This document shows positions 34,475 through 43,582 of a DNA stretch of 64,000 bases, one piece after another. The notes beneath the pieces are model-generated. The model was given only the letters and a program-made list of their open reading frames with translations. It was not told the origin of the DNA and did not search any database. Numbering within the stretch: the stretch's first letter is position 1; every line of letters begins with the position of its first letter. The stretch is from Saturnia japonica (Eukaryota; Arthropoda; Insecta; Lepidoptera; Saturniidae): the NCBI GenBank assembly GCA_033032175.1, contig CM065320.1:12543413-12607412 (forward strand), written 5' to 3'. Both the position numbers and the translations under genes were made by a program.

Positions 34475-37400
34475 CTGACTACACTGTTAGCCTTAGGGGC
34501 CCTATCGTCAAACAGAGCCGCTGCGGCTTTTACAGCTTCACCGGACTTGGGGGCGAGCGCTTAGGGCACTCAGCCGCGAAAGTTTGTGACGACCCGCACG
34601 AGGGTGCCAGAGTGGCCGAACCTCGGCTCGGGCGGTCGTCGCGAATGCGAAAAAGTCGCGATCTAACTAATTCCCTAATCTTAGGAGCATTCGAGCTAAC
34701 TAATATATACTCATATGCACGTTCCCCTCCTCCTGGGAGGAAGGAGTGGACCATGCGTATGTGTATTTAATAATCGGAATGGTTTTTCTACACTAACTAG
34801 CGCAATAGTCTAACTAGCGCAAAAAACGAAAAAAAAAGGTCCCTTACAGAACCTATGTACCTGTGTGGTGTGCACGTGTGTGTGTTCATACGTGTGTAAT
34901 GTTGTGTGTGGGTAACTAAGTGTTGCACGTATAGTGTCACTTTGTATCGCGCGGGCGGCTGCCTGACCCAAGGGCTTCACACCGAGGAACGGACCTAGGC
35001 TTGGGTTGCCGCTAGAGAGGGTGGACGTGACGGGTGTGCGGGAGCGAAGTTGACCGCCCGTCCTCTGCGGAGAGAACGGTGGTTACGCGGGCGTGGGCGG
35101 TGGCACGCTCTGTTTGGAGAGACGGTGTCGGCGTAGAACGCGTTAGCTTTTTCGGTTTGGTCGGGCGGGTCAGTGAATATATTACGCGGCCGGCGTTTTC
35201 TCCGGCAGGCGTTGGGGTCGGGAACATAAGAAGCTGCCGCTTTTATTAAGGGGTTCGCGTGGTTCGACGCGGTGTCGAAATACGAGCGAGAAAGGTGTTT
35301 GGCATATGCATGTATCGAGGGAAGGTCCATATCTCTATGGAGATCCTCCATACGAACAAACCAGGGGGCACCGGTAAGGCGGTGAAGAAATTTGTTCTGG
35401 ATAGCTTGTAAGCGTTCCCAGTTATAACTTGGCATATGTGCGAACGCAACGCAGCTATATGTCATGATCGGACGGATACACATCTTGTAGAGCGTAAGCT
35501 TGTGTCTCGTGGACATTTTGCTTGCAGCACATAACAGAGGATGCAGTCGGGCGAGGGTCCAGGAGGCCCTTTTCCTAACCAGATTGATGTGGCGTATAAA
35601 GGAGAGTCTACTGTCTAGGGTTACACCTAGATATTTGGTCGCCTTTTCCCAGGGGATCGGATTACCGAAGAGTTCAAGGGGATTGTCCTTGAGTTTTTGC
35701 GGTATCTGTGTGGCGGTTTTGTCGAAGAGCACCGCTGCGCTCTTCGTGGGGTTTATGGCTATTCGCCAGTCGTTAAACCACTTCCCGAGAGTGGTCACGG
35801 CTCTTTGGATTCTACATTTGAGGTTTCTCGTTTGCCTTTGAGAGGAGTATATGACTGTATCGTCAGCGTATAAGCCTACTTCAACTTTCTCTTCAAGTTT
35901 TGGTAGGTCACTGACGTACAGATTGAAGAGGCTAGGTGCCAGAATGGAACCTTGGGGGACGCCTGAGCGTATGGGATGGGGTGTGGATAGTTCACCTTCC
36001 ACTCTGTAGCGAAAGGTGCGGTCTTTGAGGTAATCGCGGATGATTTTAACTAATCTATCGGGGACTTCGCGGGAGTACAGCTTGTAGACTAATCCTTCGT
36101 GCCAGACCTTATCGAAGGCCTTGGCTACGTCGAAGAAGACTGCCAGTGTGCGACGGGGTATAGATAACTCGGAAAAGTTAAACAAAATGTGCTCCGTGAG
36201 GCGGTGCACTTGATGAGTGCAAGAATGTCTAGCACGAAAACCGAATTGCTCAGGCGGGTAGAGGTTTTTCTCCTCTATTACGTTTTTGAGACGGTTCAGA
36301 AGGATCCGCTCATAGATTTTACCAAGGGTATTTAGAAGACTGATAGGGCGGTAGCTGTCGGGAAGCGACGTGCTCTTGCCGGGCTTGTGAATACCTATGA
36401 CAATGGCCGTTTTCCAGACGGCTGGAAAATGGCAGTTGGCTATGGCTACATTGAATATGCAGACCAATAGAGCTATGAGGTGATCGGGAAGAAGTTTGAG
36501 TACTTCGTTCCTGATACCGTCGGGACCTGGTGACTTTCTAAGCTTAAGGCTTTTGAGAATGGCAGAGATCTCCTCAGAAGTGACTGGGGACAGGGATTCT
36601 GATACCGGGAGCTTATTCAGCTCCTCCACGCGGGCTTCGATGTCTCTGACTCGGTCGGTGTTCTTGACGCTGTTCGGGGAGCACTGGCTCTCCAGACAAG
36701 CGGCAAGGCACTCCGCCTTGTCGATGATATCGAAAGCGGGTGTAGTGCCGGGACCCCTTTCGAGGGGGGGCATGCGAGGTTGGGCGTCTATTTTAAGGGC
36801 GTGGGCTACTTTCCAATAAGTCAGATGTGACGGCCTTAGCCCTTCGACTAGGGTGTCCCATCTGTGACTTTTGAGCTCGGTTATACGGGCTTTAACCGCT
36901 CTCTGAAGTGCGCGTAATCGTGCGCGGTTTGCATCGGTCGGATAAGAGTCATGCGCACGAGTCGCAGCGTTCTTCTCCGTCATCAACGCTCGCACGTCGG
37001 CAGGGAGTACAAAGCGGCGATCGTTCGCCGCTTCGACCTCTCTCGAGGCCTCTCCGATGCCGACTTGGAGGTGGTCAACTAGGGAGTCGATTGCGAGATC
37101 TACGTGCGCAACTGACTCTAACACGTCCGGGACCCTAACGAGACTGGGCGAGGACTGCCTATCCGCGAGGTAGTGTTTTAATTTTGCATAGTCAACCATT
37201 GTGACTGTAGGAGGGCTGGAGTCATCTAGTTGTCCTAGCTGTAGGATGACCGGGCGATGGTCGGAGTCGAGTTCGTGTACGACCCGAATGAGTCGTACCT
37301 GAAGCGCGATATTTTTCAGGAGGGCTATGTCGAGCACTGTCGGTGTACAGTGATCTTGAAAGTGGGTGGGAGTGGGAGGCGCTATGACGTCAAAGTTTAA

Positions 37401-40400
37401 CTCGTCCGACAACCCTTCGAGAATAACCCCATTGCTGGTGTCTCTCCAATTGTTGAAGGACGTGTGTCCACTGTTGAGGTCACCTGCGATAATGACCGAT
37501 GTGCCGAGCGAGAGTAGCTTCTGTAGGTCAGACCTGAGAGGTACTTTCGTCGGTGAGAGGTATACGGATACGATCGTTATGGACGGATGATCGGTCATTC
37601 CTAGTCTACACGCGGATACTTCCATATTGGTAAGTATCGGAGGATCTATCGGCATGCAATACAACGAGCGCTTGTAGTAAATGAGAGTGCCGCCCCCTCG
37701 GCCGTCGCGGTCATTTCTAACGATGTTATAGTTTGCGATACTCGGATTGCGTTTAGCACGCTTTAAGAGCGTTTCCTGTACTAAGAGAATGTCTATTTGG
37801 TGATCTTTAAGATAAGTCGCGACGAGATCACGCTGCGGATATAAGTTCCGCGCATTAAAGAAAGAGATGTTTAAACCTCTCGGCTTGAGTTTAGCCATTG
37901 AGAGGCCTGAGGTTGGCGGCTTCGCGATCGAGACGCTGTAACGTCTCTACGAGCCGGGGAAAGGCAGCTATGGTTTCGACGAAACCGTACTGCTCCATAT
38001 GGGTCTTGTATGCGAGGACTTCGCGTATCTCATGCTCACGAATGAGCGATAACATAAGGTCATCCATTGTGGTGACGCGGGACGCTGGAGCGCGTGGTGC
38101 TGGGGCGCGGGGCGCTGGAGCGCGGGGCGCGGGGATGTCCATAGCCATAAGGGGCTGTGGTTTGGGGGCCCATGCGTTCTGAGTCGAACGCACGGGTTTG
38201 GGCTGCACCTGGGGTGCGGGAGGGCCTACGGTCGCCTGAGTGCGGCGGGGGGCAGGGAGGGACGGAAAGACCTCTGGATTGAGCAGAGGTTGCTGCGCCC
38301 GGGGCCCTGAGGCGGGGGGTGCCCGCTGAGGGGCAGCCTGCCCAGGGCGGCGGGGGTGCATGGTGTGCGGGGCCTTGGGGCATCCGCGATAGTTCGCAGG
38401 ATGTCCCTCCTCCCTGCATAGTACGCAGCTCGGGGGGGTGTTAGAGTCACGCTGACGCGTGCACTCCCTGGTTGGGTGGTCTTCGAGGCACTTAACGCAC
38501 CTCGGACGAAGGAAGCAGTTGCGGGCAGAGTGTCCGTACAACTGGCAGTTGTGGCATTGGGAGGGCTTCGAATTCTTGTATGGAGGCTCTACGGTTATTC
38601 CGGAGAGCTCGCATACAATTTCTAAGTTAAATATTTTTTTGCCCTCAGGCGTTTTATCTAGGATTAACACGAGCATTGGAAGGGCTCGTTTCTCTTTATT
38701 ATACATCCGATGGACCTCTCGGATGGGGAATTTTTGGGCTTCAATGGAGGCAAAGACTTCCTCTGGTGAGATTTCGACTGGGATGCGCCGAAGCACAACC
38801 CGTAGGACACGCTCCTCTTCGAGGGCGTAAGTGTAGTAGGGAATGTTCCTACTACGGAGGAGGGTGGTCAATCTGCGATGGCATTTTGACGTGCTCATCG
38901 TCAGGGAGATACCTGTCGCGGTATTACGGGCTTTGGTGTAGCCTATTTTTAGTGTTTTGAGCTCATTGGTGAGCTTTGTCCAGACAGTTTTGTCGTGGAT
39001 AATTATCGGAGGGGTTTTTTCCTTTTTACCGACGACCGGTTCGTCGGTATTGGAGGAGGGTGCGGGGGCGGCAGAGCCGTTAACAGTTTTTGAAGTTTTA
39101 GCCGCTTTTCCTCAACGGGGCATCAGGGGCCCGTTTCGGGATTTGACACCTGAATTTATTTTCCAGGTAGGCGGTCGGGATTATGTTGGCCGGAATACAG
39201 GTTCCATTTCCGAAAGGGGTTGGATTACTTGGGGATTCTGTTTCGGTGGAAGGGCCGAAAAAGAGTTGTAAGGTGTTGATTTGGTTGGGGGGGCAACTTT
39301 ACGGGGCGGCCATAAGGGGGTAAAAGATCGTTTGCGATTTTGTCGGGACTTAATCTTGGTTGGATTATGGGGTGGGGTATTCGAACCAGGGGTTGAAAGG
39401 GTCCCCTAATGGGGATAGGGGATGGGTCGGGTAACCGTCTGGTTTATATACAGTATTTACCGACTTCATCCATTCTAGTCGGGATGTGGAACATAAAATT
39501 AACTACCTTTTTTTGGAAAACGTATTTCTAATTCCGCGGTTTTGTTCGGCCATCGCGGTGGCGGGAGGACGGGGGAAGGAAATTCCCTCCCTCCTGGAGG
39601 GCGGGGGGTACGCCGAAAATTTAACGGGCTTCCGAGCCCCAATGAGACCTGTGGTACGGGTAAGAAAACAAAAGTACCACGTTTCCCTAGGGGGCCCTAG
39701 CAGCGTGGCGGGCGCGGCCGGTTAACCGTGGTCCGCCCAAAAACCACAAATGGATTAAGGATAAATTTAAACACCTGGGGCTTAAATGCAAAAAGGCAAA
39801 GGCTAAGACCCGCCCGTGATTTCGTTTATCAAGGGAAGTAAGGAGACGCTCGGGTCACGCCCCTTCTTTTTAGCACCTTAGGTTCCAAACGACCATAAAT
39901 ATTTTTTTTTAAACAGGTTTCGCGTGAAAAGGGTTTTATTATCGTCTGAAAATACGGTTTTTGTGGCACCGAAGGTCCAAAGTGGGCGGACCGCTTGGCG
40001 CCGGTCCAATATCGCAACCAACAATCACCACCTCGTTCAGCTATTAATTAATAACTAGCAAAACGTTCTTTCCGGAGGAGGACCGGGTGTTGATCAAAAC
40101 AAAAAGTCTACACTATACAACAACGCGAAAAAAGAAAAAACTAGCTATACTGTGTTTGAACCGGAGGTAACGGGTGTGGATAGAGCAAACAACTGTCACT
40201 TTCGCGGCGTTTCGGAAAGGTCAACCGAGCGGACAGTGTTCCTTAGGGTGAAATCCCCTGCCGGTAGGCCCCGGCGGCTCGGCTTTTATCTTGCCGCAGG
40301 AGAGCGAGACGGAGAGATGGCGTCTATCTCTGTACTGCTCTCGCATTACCAAATATGGTCATGGTCCGTTAACCGCGGTGACGCGTCGCGGCTGCACTAT

Positions 40401-43400
40401 TGCTGTCCCTATCTACATTATTATTATTATTTCTATACAATGTCTAATAAATTGCTAATATTTCTAAACACATTTATCAAATCACTATAAAAACTGTTTT
40501 ATGTTATTGCGGACATAAATACCTATATAAAAACATTAATTGCAACGTTATAGGTTGATAAACATCGTAAATATAGAGCGTTAAACATTACGACTTTAAA
40601 CGGCTTAAAAACACGTTATGTATACACTATTCAACGTTATAAACATTATAAAAACATACATAGCAAGCTAATTAACCTATATGACATTAAACATAACTTC
40701 TATAAAACACAGATTATCGACGATACATAAGTTCCATACTTTAAGTGACTATTTCTATGAATTATAAAAAATTTTTTAATTATTTACCATTCTTATATCC
40801 TAGAGTTGTAACATTATATTCAAAACATTAATTATGATTTTCATCAAATTATTAGTCCCTAAACTTATATTTAAATTTGATTTTAATAGTTACCTAGCGT
40901 CCAAATTATATTAAATATTTGTAAGAACATAATTAAGATAATGTTAACTAATGCAGTTAGAAATTTATTTTTAAATTAAAAGTTAACTTTTACGTAATTT
41001 CATTAATTCAAAACAGGAAAAATTTAACCATGGACAAGGTCAATTTAAATTGAAATTTTTATCACAAGAAATTTTATGTATTTTTCTTTACTTTTTGTTT
41101 TTTTCTTATTATAAATTAAAGTAAATGAATTATTTTTATAACCAAAATTTTGAATTTTTTGGTTAGGCCCATTTTTTTTTATAAAGTTTCATAGTGATAA
41201 AGAAATAATGTAATATATTTAATAATAACAACAATATATTTTTTGAAGTTTTTTTGAAATAAGAAATAAAATTTTAATTTGAAAGTATAAAATAAAAAGA
41301 CTTTTAAATTTAAGTGAATTTACAAAAAATAAATTATAATTTTTTTAAAATTCAACACGATAGATATTTTAATTAATTTTTTAATACTTTTTGATTTAAT
41401 ATCATAATTTATAAATCTGTTAAAATTACGTATTAATAAATATACTTAAAAGTAACATTATTAATTCTAAAAAAATAAAAAATATAAATTAAATAATAAT
41501 TTAAAAATAAAACAAAACAGTTAAAAATAAAAATATTATACAAATTTTTTTAATTACTTTTTAAATTTTTTATTCATTTTTAATTTTTAAAAGTTCATTT
41601 CTACGTTAACTGTCATCAAAATTTATTACTTTGAAAAAAATTCCAATTATTTATTCATAATTGAAATATAATACTAAATTAGCAATGAATTTAAAAAAAA
41701 TGAAAAATAAATTACTTTTTTTCACATTAATAAAAAAAAAACGGAAAAAATTTTTTTCTTAAGGCGCCATCACCCCATTTTCGGAATTGCAAAAAGAAAA
41801 ATGAAGTCTAAAAAGTTTCACTTTTACCGTGTATTGGAACCAAATTTTTTTAATAAAAACTTTAAGTAAAAAAAACAAAAGCCGATCGGTTCCTTCCGGC
41901 TTTTCGATGTCTGGGAATTTTCCAACCACTCCTAATTTTACTTAAATGTTCTTAAGGCAAATTGAATTTAAAAAAAAAGTGAAAAACCAAAAATTAAATT
42001 TTTTTTACAAAAAAAAAACAAACGAAAAGGAGCCCTTTCACTTTATCCCTACTGGGCCGAAATACCAAAACAAAACCAAAAATTTGAACATCAATAAAAT
42101 TTCACTTTAAAAACAAACGTTTAATTTTTAATAAAAATTTTTAATTATTACTTTTATTTTAATTTTATATAATTTAAAAGGTGTTTATTTAAATGTGAAT
42201 TAACACTTAATAATTTATTTAAAAATCCCATTACATTTAAAAAATTGATTTTCATTTTGCATAACCAAAGAATTAAATATAGAAAAAAAACGTAGACACA
42301 ATTCTTAAAAAAAATCGTTTTTAAAAGTAATTTAACGAAAAAAATATCTTATTTTCACCGACAAAGAGAAACCCATTTGGCCCAATGAACGTGAAAATAC
42401 TTACGTGTTAAACATTTATCCGGAAGATATAAAATTAATTACCATAAGGGTATCGTCATAAATTTATTACAGCTCGGGATTTTCCAAAAAACTTTTTTTA
42501 GAAAAAAAATAAATATAAAAACAATTTACAACAAACAATGATTTAAATTTTTACTTCAAATTAAAATTGAAGTGTCTATTTTAAGTGAATTAAAGCTTTT
42601 TAATAAATAGTATAAAATATTTACAACAAATATTGATAGCTGTCCCCCAACTTTTCGCATAAAAGAAGATTTAGAAATACGTGGCGAGCTAACAATTTTA
42701 CTGGCAGGTAGCTTATGTTATAAGGAGTAACTTAGGCTACTTTTAATTGATAAAAATAATTAGGGTTATTATATAATTAATGTAGAACATAATTGTAGAT
42801 CATAAAAATATCTACAAAAAGTCGGGAAGAGAATAGGTTTATTTTCTAAGTATCACCCACAATACGTATTTTTGTCTTTAAAATAAACATGAGCGGGAGT
42901 AGCACGATTCGGCTGTGTGCCGATCGACGGCATTCTGTAGGCCACGCGAGCGCAGTCACGGGCACAGTTATTTTCTTAAATAAAATATTGTAGATAACAA
43001 GCCTTGCCCTACAGTTGAATGTAGGTAACTAAATCCAAGGTCTTCCGGAGCCGCCTCTCTGTAGTTATCTATTTTGTGCTTTGATTTTTATTTTTATTTT
43101 ACTATTATACTATAGATTAGATTTTTAATACTTGTGAAATTATTTGAAGTGTTTGTTCCCACAAATTTTTTGAGAAAAACTTCTTTAAATAACCTGGCCT
43201 TTATTTCTTAATGTTCTCGTAAATCTGAATTATCTAAAAACGCTATCCATTTATAAGCTAAATTGCTGGTATATATTGGATTGGAGTAGTGATTAAATAT
43301 GTGACCGTTCTTGGTAAGAGTTCTTTGCCCAATAGTGGGTCATTAATAGACTAGTAACAATATTTTTTTTTTTTTTTATTACAGTCACAAGATACAGTGC

Positions 43401-43582
43401 TCTACTTTACTGAGGTTTTGTGGCCTGAGTTCACAATTTGGAACCTGTTAGCTGCTATAATACATTTTCAAAGACATCCGCCAGCTAACAAGAATCAAAT
43501 TGAATTTAGTACGAGGAAACAAGGATTTTTGGATCAATTAGAAAATAAAAGATTACAAGAGTTGGGAAAAAATATTAGTTGA
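27779..43582 (+). CDS. DHDDS: Dehydrodolichyl diphosphate synthase catalytic subunit (cis-prenyltransferase)
   Basis: Five exons: 27779-27970, 29548-29681, 30517-30665, 31324-31499 and 43385-43582; all phases agree and give 282 aa (human 333). The UPP-synthase fold is marked by [15 protein letters not shown] with catalytic D35, [13 protein letters not shown], and [18 protein letters not shown], which binds isopentenyl diphosphate. [10 protein letters not shown] follows. The enzyme extends farnesyl diphosphate with cis-isoprene units at the endoplasmic reticulum, working with the Nogo-B receptor subunit (NUS1) to make dolichol for glycosylation. The N-terminus [14 protein letters not shown] matches the family start. 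The C-terminal tail is shorter than in vertebrates, ending [11 protein letters not shown]. Intron 4 is 11.9 kb and holds several transposons, including an intact LINE ORF2; introns 1 and 2 carry Helitron-like repeats. Confidence 0.95.
28037..28235 (-). repeat. Helitron-like repeat H2, reversed, in DHDDS intron 1
   Basis: Read on the minus strand, it begins with a GACTGACTGATCTATCAAC-type start and ends GGTGAAAACATGGGGCACAG plus CTAGTT. The body matches a common lepidopteran repeat (CAAACCACTGAATAGATAG, AGCTGAAATTTGCCACAG). Confidence 0.6.
28240..28528 (+). repeat. Helitron-like repeat H3, forward, in DHDDS intron 1
   Basis: ACTAATCTCTGGAACTACC near 28272 and GGGTGAAACCATGGAGCACA near 28494, followed by GCTGG. 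Same family as H1 (21210-21801), here lacking most of the middle. It stands back to back with H2. Confidence 0.6.
28529..29547. other. Rest of DHDDS intron 1
   Basis: No gene. Contains low-complexity GACTGACTGACTGACTGG near 28880 and a (CTCA/GTCA)-rich stretch at 28780-28860. Another Helitron-like fragment may cover part of 28690-28750 (GTCAGGTCTGAGGCATGGCT). Confidence 0.45.
30075..30478 (+). repeat. Helitron-like repeat H4 in DHDDS intron 2
   Basis: Starts TTCTAGTCTGTCTGTTTG and AATTTCCGAAACGGTTGG, continues with AGAGTAACTTAGGCTACTTT and CACCCACAATAAGCATTTTT, and ends GAAGCCGCGGGCACAGCTAG|T, the standard lepidopteran Helitron 3' end. A sister copy lies at 42700-42975 in intron 4 of the same gene. 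Confidence 0.7.
31783..31912 (-). repeat. Truncated 3' end of the jockey-clade LINE family
   Basis: About 120 bp nearly identical to the start of the region 34471-34594: ACTGACTACACTGTTAGCC, CAGAGCCGCTGCGGC and GCGCTTAGGGCACTCAGC. It is preceded by a T run (31785-31796), the remains of a minus-strand poly(A) tail. GATAAACATT on the left and GACAAACATT on the right may be an imperfect target duplication. Confidence 0.75.
31913..33560 (+). pseudogene. IS630/Tc1-type (DDE_3) transposase relic
   Basis: A helix-turn-helix start ([19 protein letters not shown], 32219-32503) is followed after frame changes by [34 protein letters not shown] (first catalytic Asp, near 32795), [20 protein letters not shown] (near 33062) and [16 protein letters not shown] (catalytic Glu, near 33260-33300). 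The order of landmarks is that of a DDE transposase of the IS630-Tc1-mariner superfamily, in a lineage widespread in insects but not classical mariner. Multiple frameshifts and stops make it dead. I found no clear terminal inverted repeats; the bounds are approximate. Confidence 0.7.
33671..33798. repeat. Tandem duplication, 64-bp unit, two copies
   Basis: 33671-33734 and 33735-33798 are almost identical (TTCGATTTACCGATACTG ... AGCGAATACATT(G/C)GATC). They follow the transposase relic directly. Confidence 0.85.
33799..34394. other. GC-rich non-coding island in DHDDS intron 4
   Basis: 33900-34230 is unusually GC- and CpG-rich for this intron. Short frames occur on both strands but none resembles a known protein. 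It directly borders the LINE insertion, whose 12-bp target it supplied, and continues at 40271-40400. The two flanks together therefore form one GC-rich segment, perhaps an older retroelement. Confidence 0.45.
34395..34406. repeat. Left target-site duplication of the LINE
   Basis: TGCCGGTAGGCC, identical to 40259-40270. It marks the 3' boundary of the minus-strand insertion. Confidence 0.9.
34407..34470 (-). repeat. Poly(A) tail of the LINE (64 A on the minus strand)
   Basis: An uninterrupted homopolymer of 64 bases directly after the left target duplication. Its exact length should be treated with caution because homopolymers are hard to sequence. Confidence 0.9.
34995..37898 (-). CDS. LINE ORF2: endonuclease and reverse transcriptase
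   Basis: An intact 967-codon frame. The N-terminal third is an apurinic-type endonuclease: NARNL (about residue 15), [25 protein letters not shown] and [10 protein letters not shown] follows from about residue 440: [76 protein letters not shown] and the catalytic [13 protein letters not shown]-terminal region with [14 protein letters not shown] and [18 protein letters not shown] is typical of the jockey clade. It nicks target DNA and primes reverse transcription there. The start codon overlaps the ORF1 stop in the 8-base string ATGGCTAA, suggesting coupled reinitiation. All catalytic motifs I can check are present, so the enzyme may be functional. Confidence 0.95.
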   Translation of the reverse strand: MAKLKPRGLNISFFNARNLYPQRDLVATYLKDHQIDILLVQETLLKRAKRNPSIANYNIVRNDRDGRGGGTLIYYKRSLYCMPIDPPILTNMEVSACRLGMTDHPSITIVSVYLSPTKVPLRSDLQKLLSLGTSVIIAGDLNSGHTSFNNWRDTSNGVILEGLSDELNFDVIAPPTPTHFQDHCTPTVLDIALLKNIALQVRLIRVVHELDSDHRPVILQLGQLDDSSPPTVTMVDYAKLKHYLADRQSSPSLVRVPDVLESVAHVDLAIDSLVDHLQVGIGEASREVEAANDRRFVLPADVRALMTEKNAATRAHDSYPTDANRARLRALQRAVKARITELKSHRWDTLVEGLRPSHLTYWKVAHALKIDAQPRMPPLERGPGTTPAFDIIDKAECLAACLESQCSPNSVKNTDRVRDIEARVEELNKLPVSESLSPVTSEEISAILKSLKLRKSPGPDGIRNEVLKLLPDHLIALLVCIFNVAIANCHFPAVWKTAIVIGIHKPGKSTSLPDSYRPISLLNTLGKIYERILLNRLKNVIEEKNLYPPEQFGFRARHSCTHQVHRLTEHILFNFSELSIPRRTLAVFFDVAKAFDKVWHEGLVYKLYSREVPDRLVKIIRDYLKDRTFRYRVEGELSTPHPIRSGVPQGSILAPSLFNLYVSDLPKLEEKVEVGLYADDTVIYSSQRQTRNLKCRIQRAVTTLGKWFNDWRIAINPTKSAAVLFDKTATQIPQKLKDNPLELFGNPIPWEKATKYLGVTLDSRLSFIRHINLVRKRASWTLARLHPLLCAASKMSTRHKLTLYKMCIRPIMTYSCVAFAHMPSYNWERLQAIQNKFLHRLTGAPWFVRMEDLHRDMDLPSIHAYAKHLSRSYFDTASNHANPLIKAAASYVPDPNACRRKRRPRNIFTDPPDQTEKANAFYADTVSPNRACHRPRPRNHRSLRRGRAVNFAPAHPSRPPSLAATQA
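37891..39111 (-). CDS. LINE ORF1: PRE_C2HC/zinc-knuckle nucleic-acid binding protein, 5' end broken
   Basis: The frame is open from 39111 to the stop at 37891-37893. An ATG at 38896-38898 gives 335 aa, but homology to the PRE_C2HC domain begins upstream of it ([20 protein letters not shown]), so that ATG is internal. Three zinc knuckles follow: [27 protein letters not shown] and [17 protein letters not shown] Pro/Ala-rich linker with [12 protein letters not shown] repeats and a C-terminal helix come next. An in-frame TGA at 39112-39114 cuts off the N-terminal part that the family normally has. ORF1 products coat LINE RNA. The plus-strand frames over this region are shadows. Confidence 0.85.
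   Translation of the reverse strand, partial: GKAAKTSKTVNGSAAPAPSSNTDEPVVGKKEKTPPIIIHDKTVWTKLTNELKTLKIGYTKARNTATGISLTMSTSKCHRRLTTLLRSRNIPYYTYALEEERVLRVVLRRIPVEISPEEVFASIEAQKFPIREVHRMYNKEKRALPMLVLILDKTPEGKKIFNLEIVCELSGITVEPPYKNSKPSQCHNCQLYGHSARNCFLRPRCVKCLEDHPTRECTRQRDSNTPPSCVLCREEGHPANYRGCPKAPHTMHPRRPGQAAPQRAPPASGPRAQQPLLNPEVFPSLPAPRRTQATVGPPAPQVQPKPVRSTQNAWAPKPQPLMAMDIPAPRAPAPRAPAPRAPASRVTTMDDLMLSLIREHEIREVLAYKTHMEQYGFVETIAAFPRLVETLQRLDREAANLRPLNG
39115..40258 (-). pseudogene. LINE 5' region: broken ORF1 N-terminus and 5' UTR
   Basis: Positionally the 5' UTR and first part of ORF1, but no frame stays open. Short C- and G-runs are frequent at the breaks (for example near 39290, 39390 and 39600), which fits sequencing error as well as decay. 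The element starts with GGGGATTTCACCCTAAGG on the minus strand next to the target duplication. Confidence 0.5.
40259..40270. repeat. Right target-site duplication of the LINE
   Basis: TGCCGGTAGGCC, identical to 34395-34406. It marks the LINE 5' end. Confidence 0.9.
40271..41870. other. DHDDS intron 4, gene-free, extremely AT-rich
   Basis: After a GC-rich start (to about 40410, the continuation of the 33.9-34.2 kb island) the sequence becomes nearly pure A/T with many A and T runs. Nothing coding. From about 41.0 kb the texture suggests low-accuracy base calls. Confidence 0.5.
41880..41980 (+). repeat. Corrupted LINE 3' UTR related to the one at 19500-19650
   Basis: GATCGGTTC, TTTTCGATGTCTGGGAATTT, CTTAAATGTTCTTAAGGC and AAATTGAATTTAAAA align in order with the 3' UTR of the plus-strand LINE ending at 19650 (GATGTCTGGGATGTTTTACG, CATTCATAAGTGCCTTCTTA, CTAAATTGAATAAAAG). 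There are many small indels. Confidence 0.5.
41990..42690. other. DHDDS intron 4, gene-free, AT-rich
   Basis: Dominated by A and T runs; nothing recognised. Confidence 0.5.
42700..42975 (+). repeat. Helitron-like repeat H5 in DHDDS intron 4
   Basis: Shares GGAGTAACTTAGGCTACTTT, TTAATGTAGAACATAATTG, ACCCACAATACGTATTTTTG and CACGGGCACAGTTAT with H4 at 30075-30478. The 3' end is degraded from CAGCTAGT to CAGTTATT, so this copy is the older one. Confidence 0.6.

Larger units (their letters stand above)
34407..40258 (-). mobile_element. Jockey-clade non-LTR retrotransposon, apparently full length
   Basis: A 5.85-kb element inserted antisense into DHDDS intron 4. On its own strand it comprises a GC-rich 5' region, ORF1, ORF2, a roughly 525-bp 3' UTR (34471-34994) and an uninterrupted 64-A tail (plus-strand T run 34407-34470). 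A perfect 12-bp target duplication brackets it. An intact ORF2, a long pure tail and a perfect duplication imply a recent insertion. The exception is the ORF1 5' portion (39115-40258), which is broken by indels and stops and may be poorly base-called. Confidence 0.92.

Noticed and set aside
34366..34770. Frames encoding poly-Phe across the T run
   Set aside because: Artefact of the 64-base LINE tail.
38898..38898. ATG at 38898 as the start of LINE ORF1
   Set aside because: Homology and the open frame continue upstream to 39111, so this ATG is internal.
34995..39725. Several plus-strand open frames over the LINE (for example 36496-36819 and 38957-39271)
   Set aside because: They are antisense to ORF1 and ORF2, whose minus-strand frames carry all the recognised motifs; GC-rich sequence makes chance antisense frames likely.
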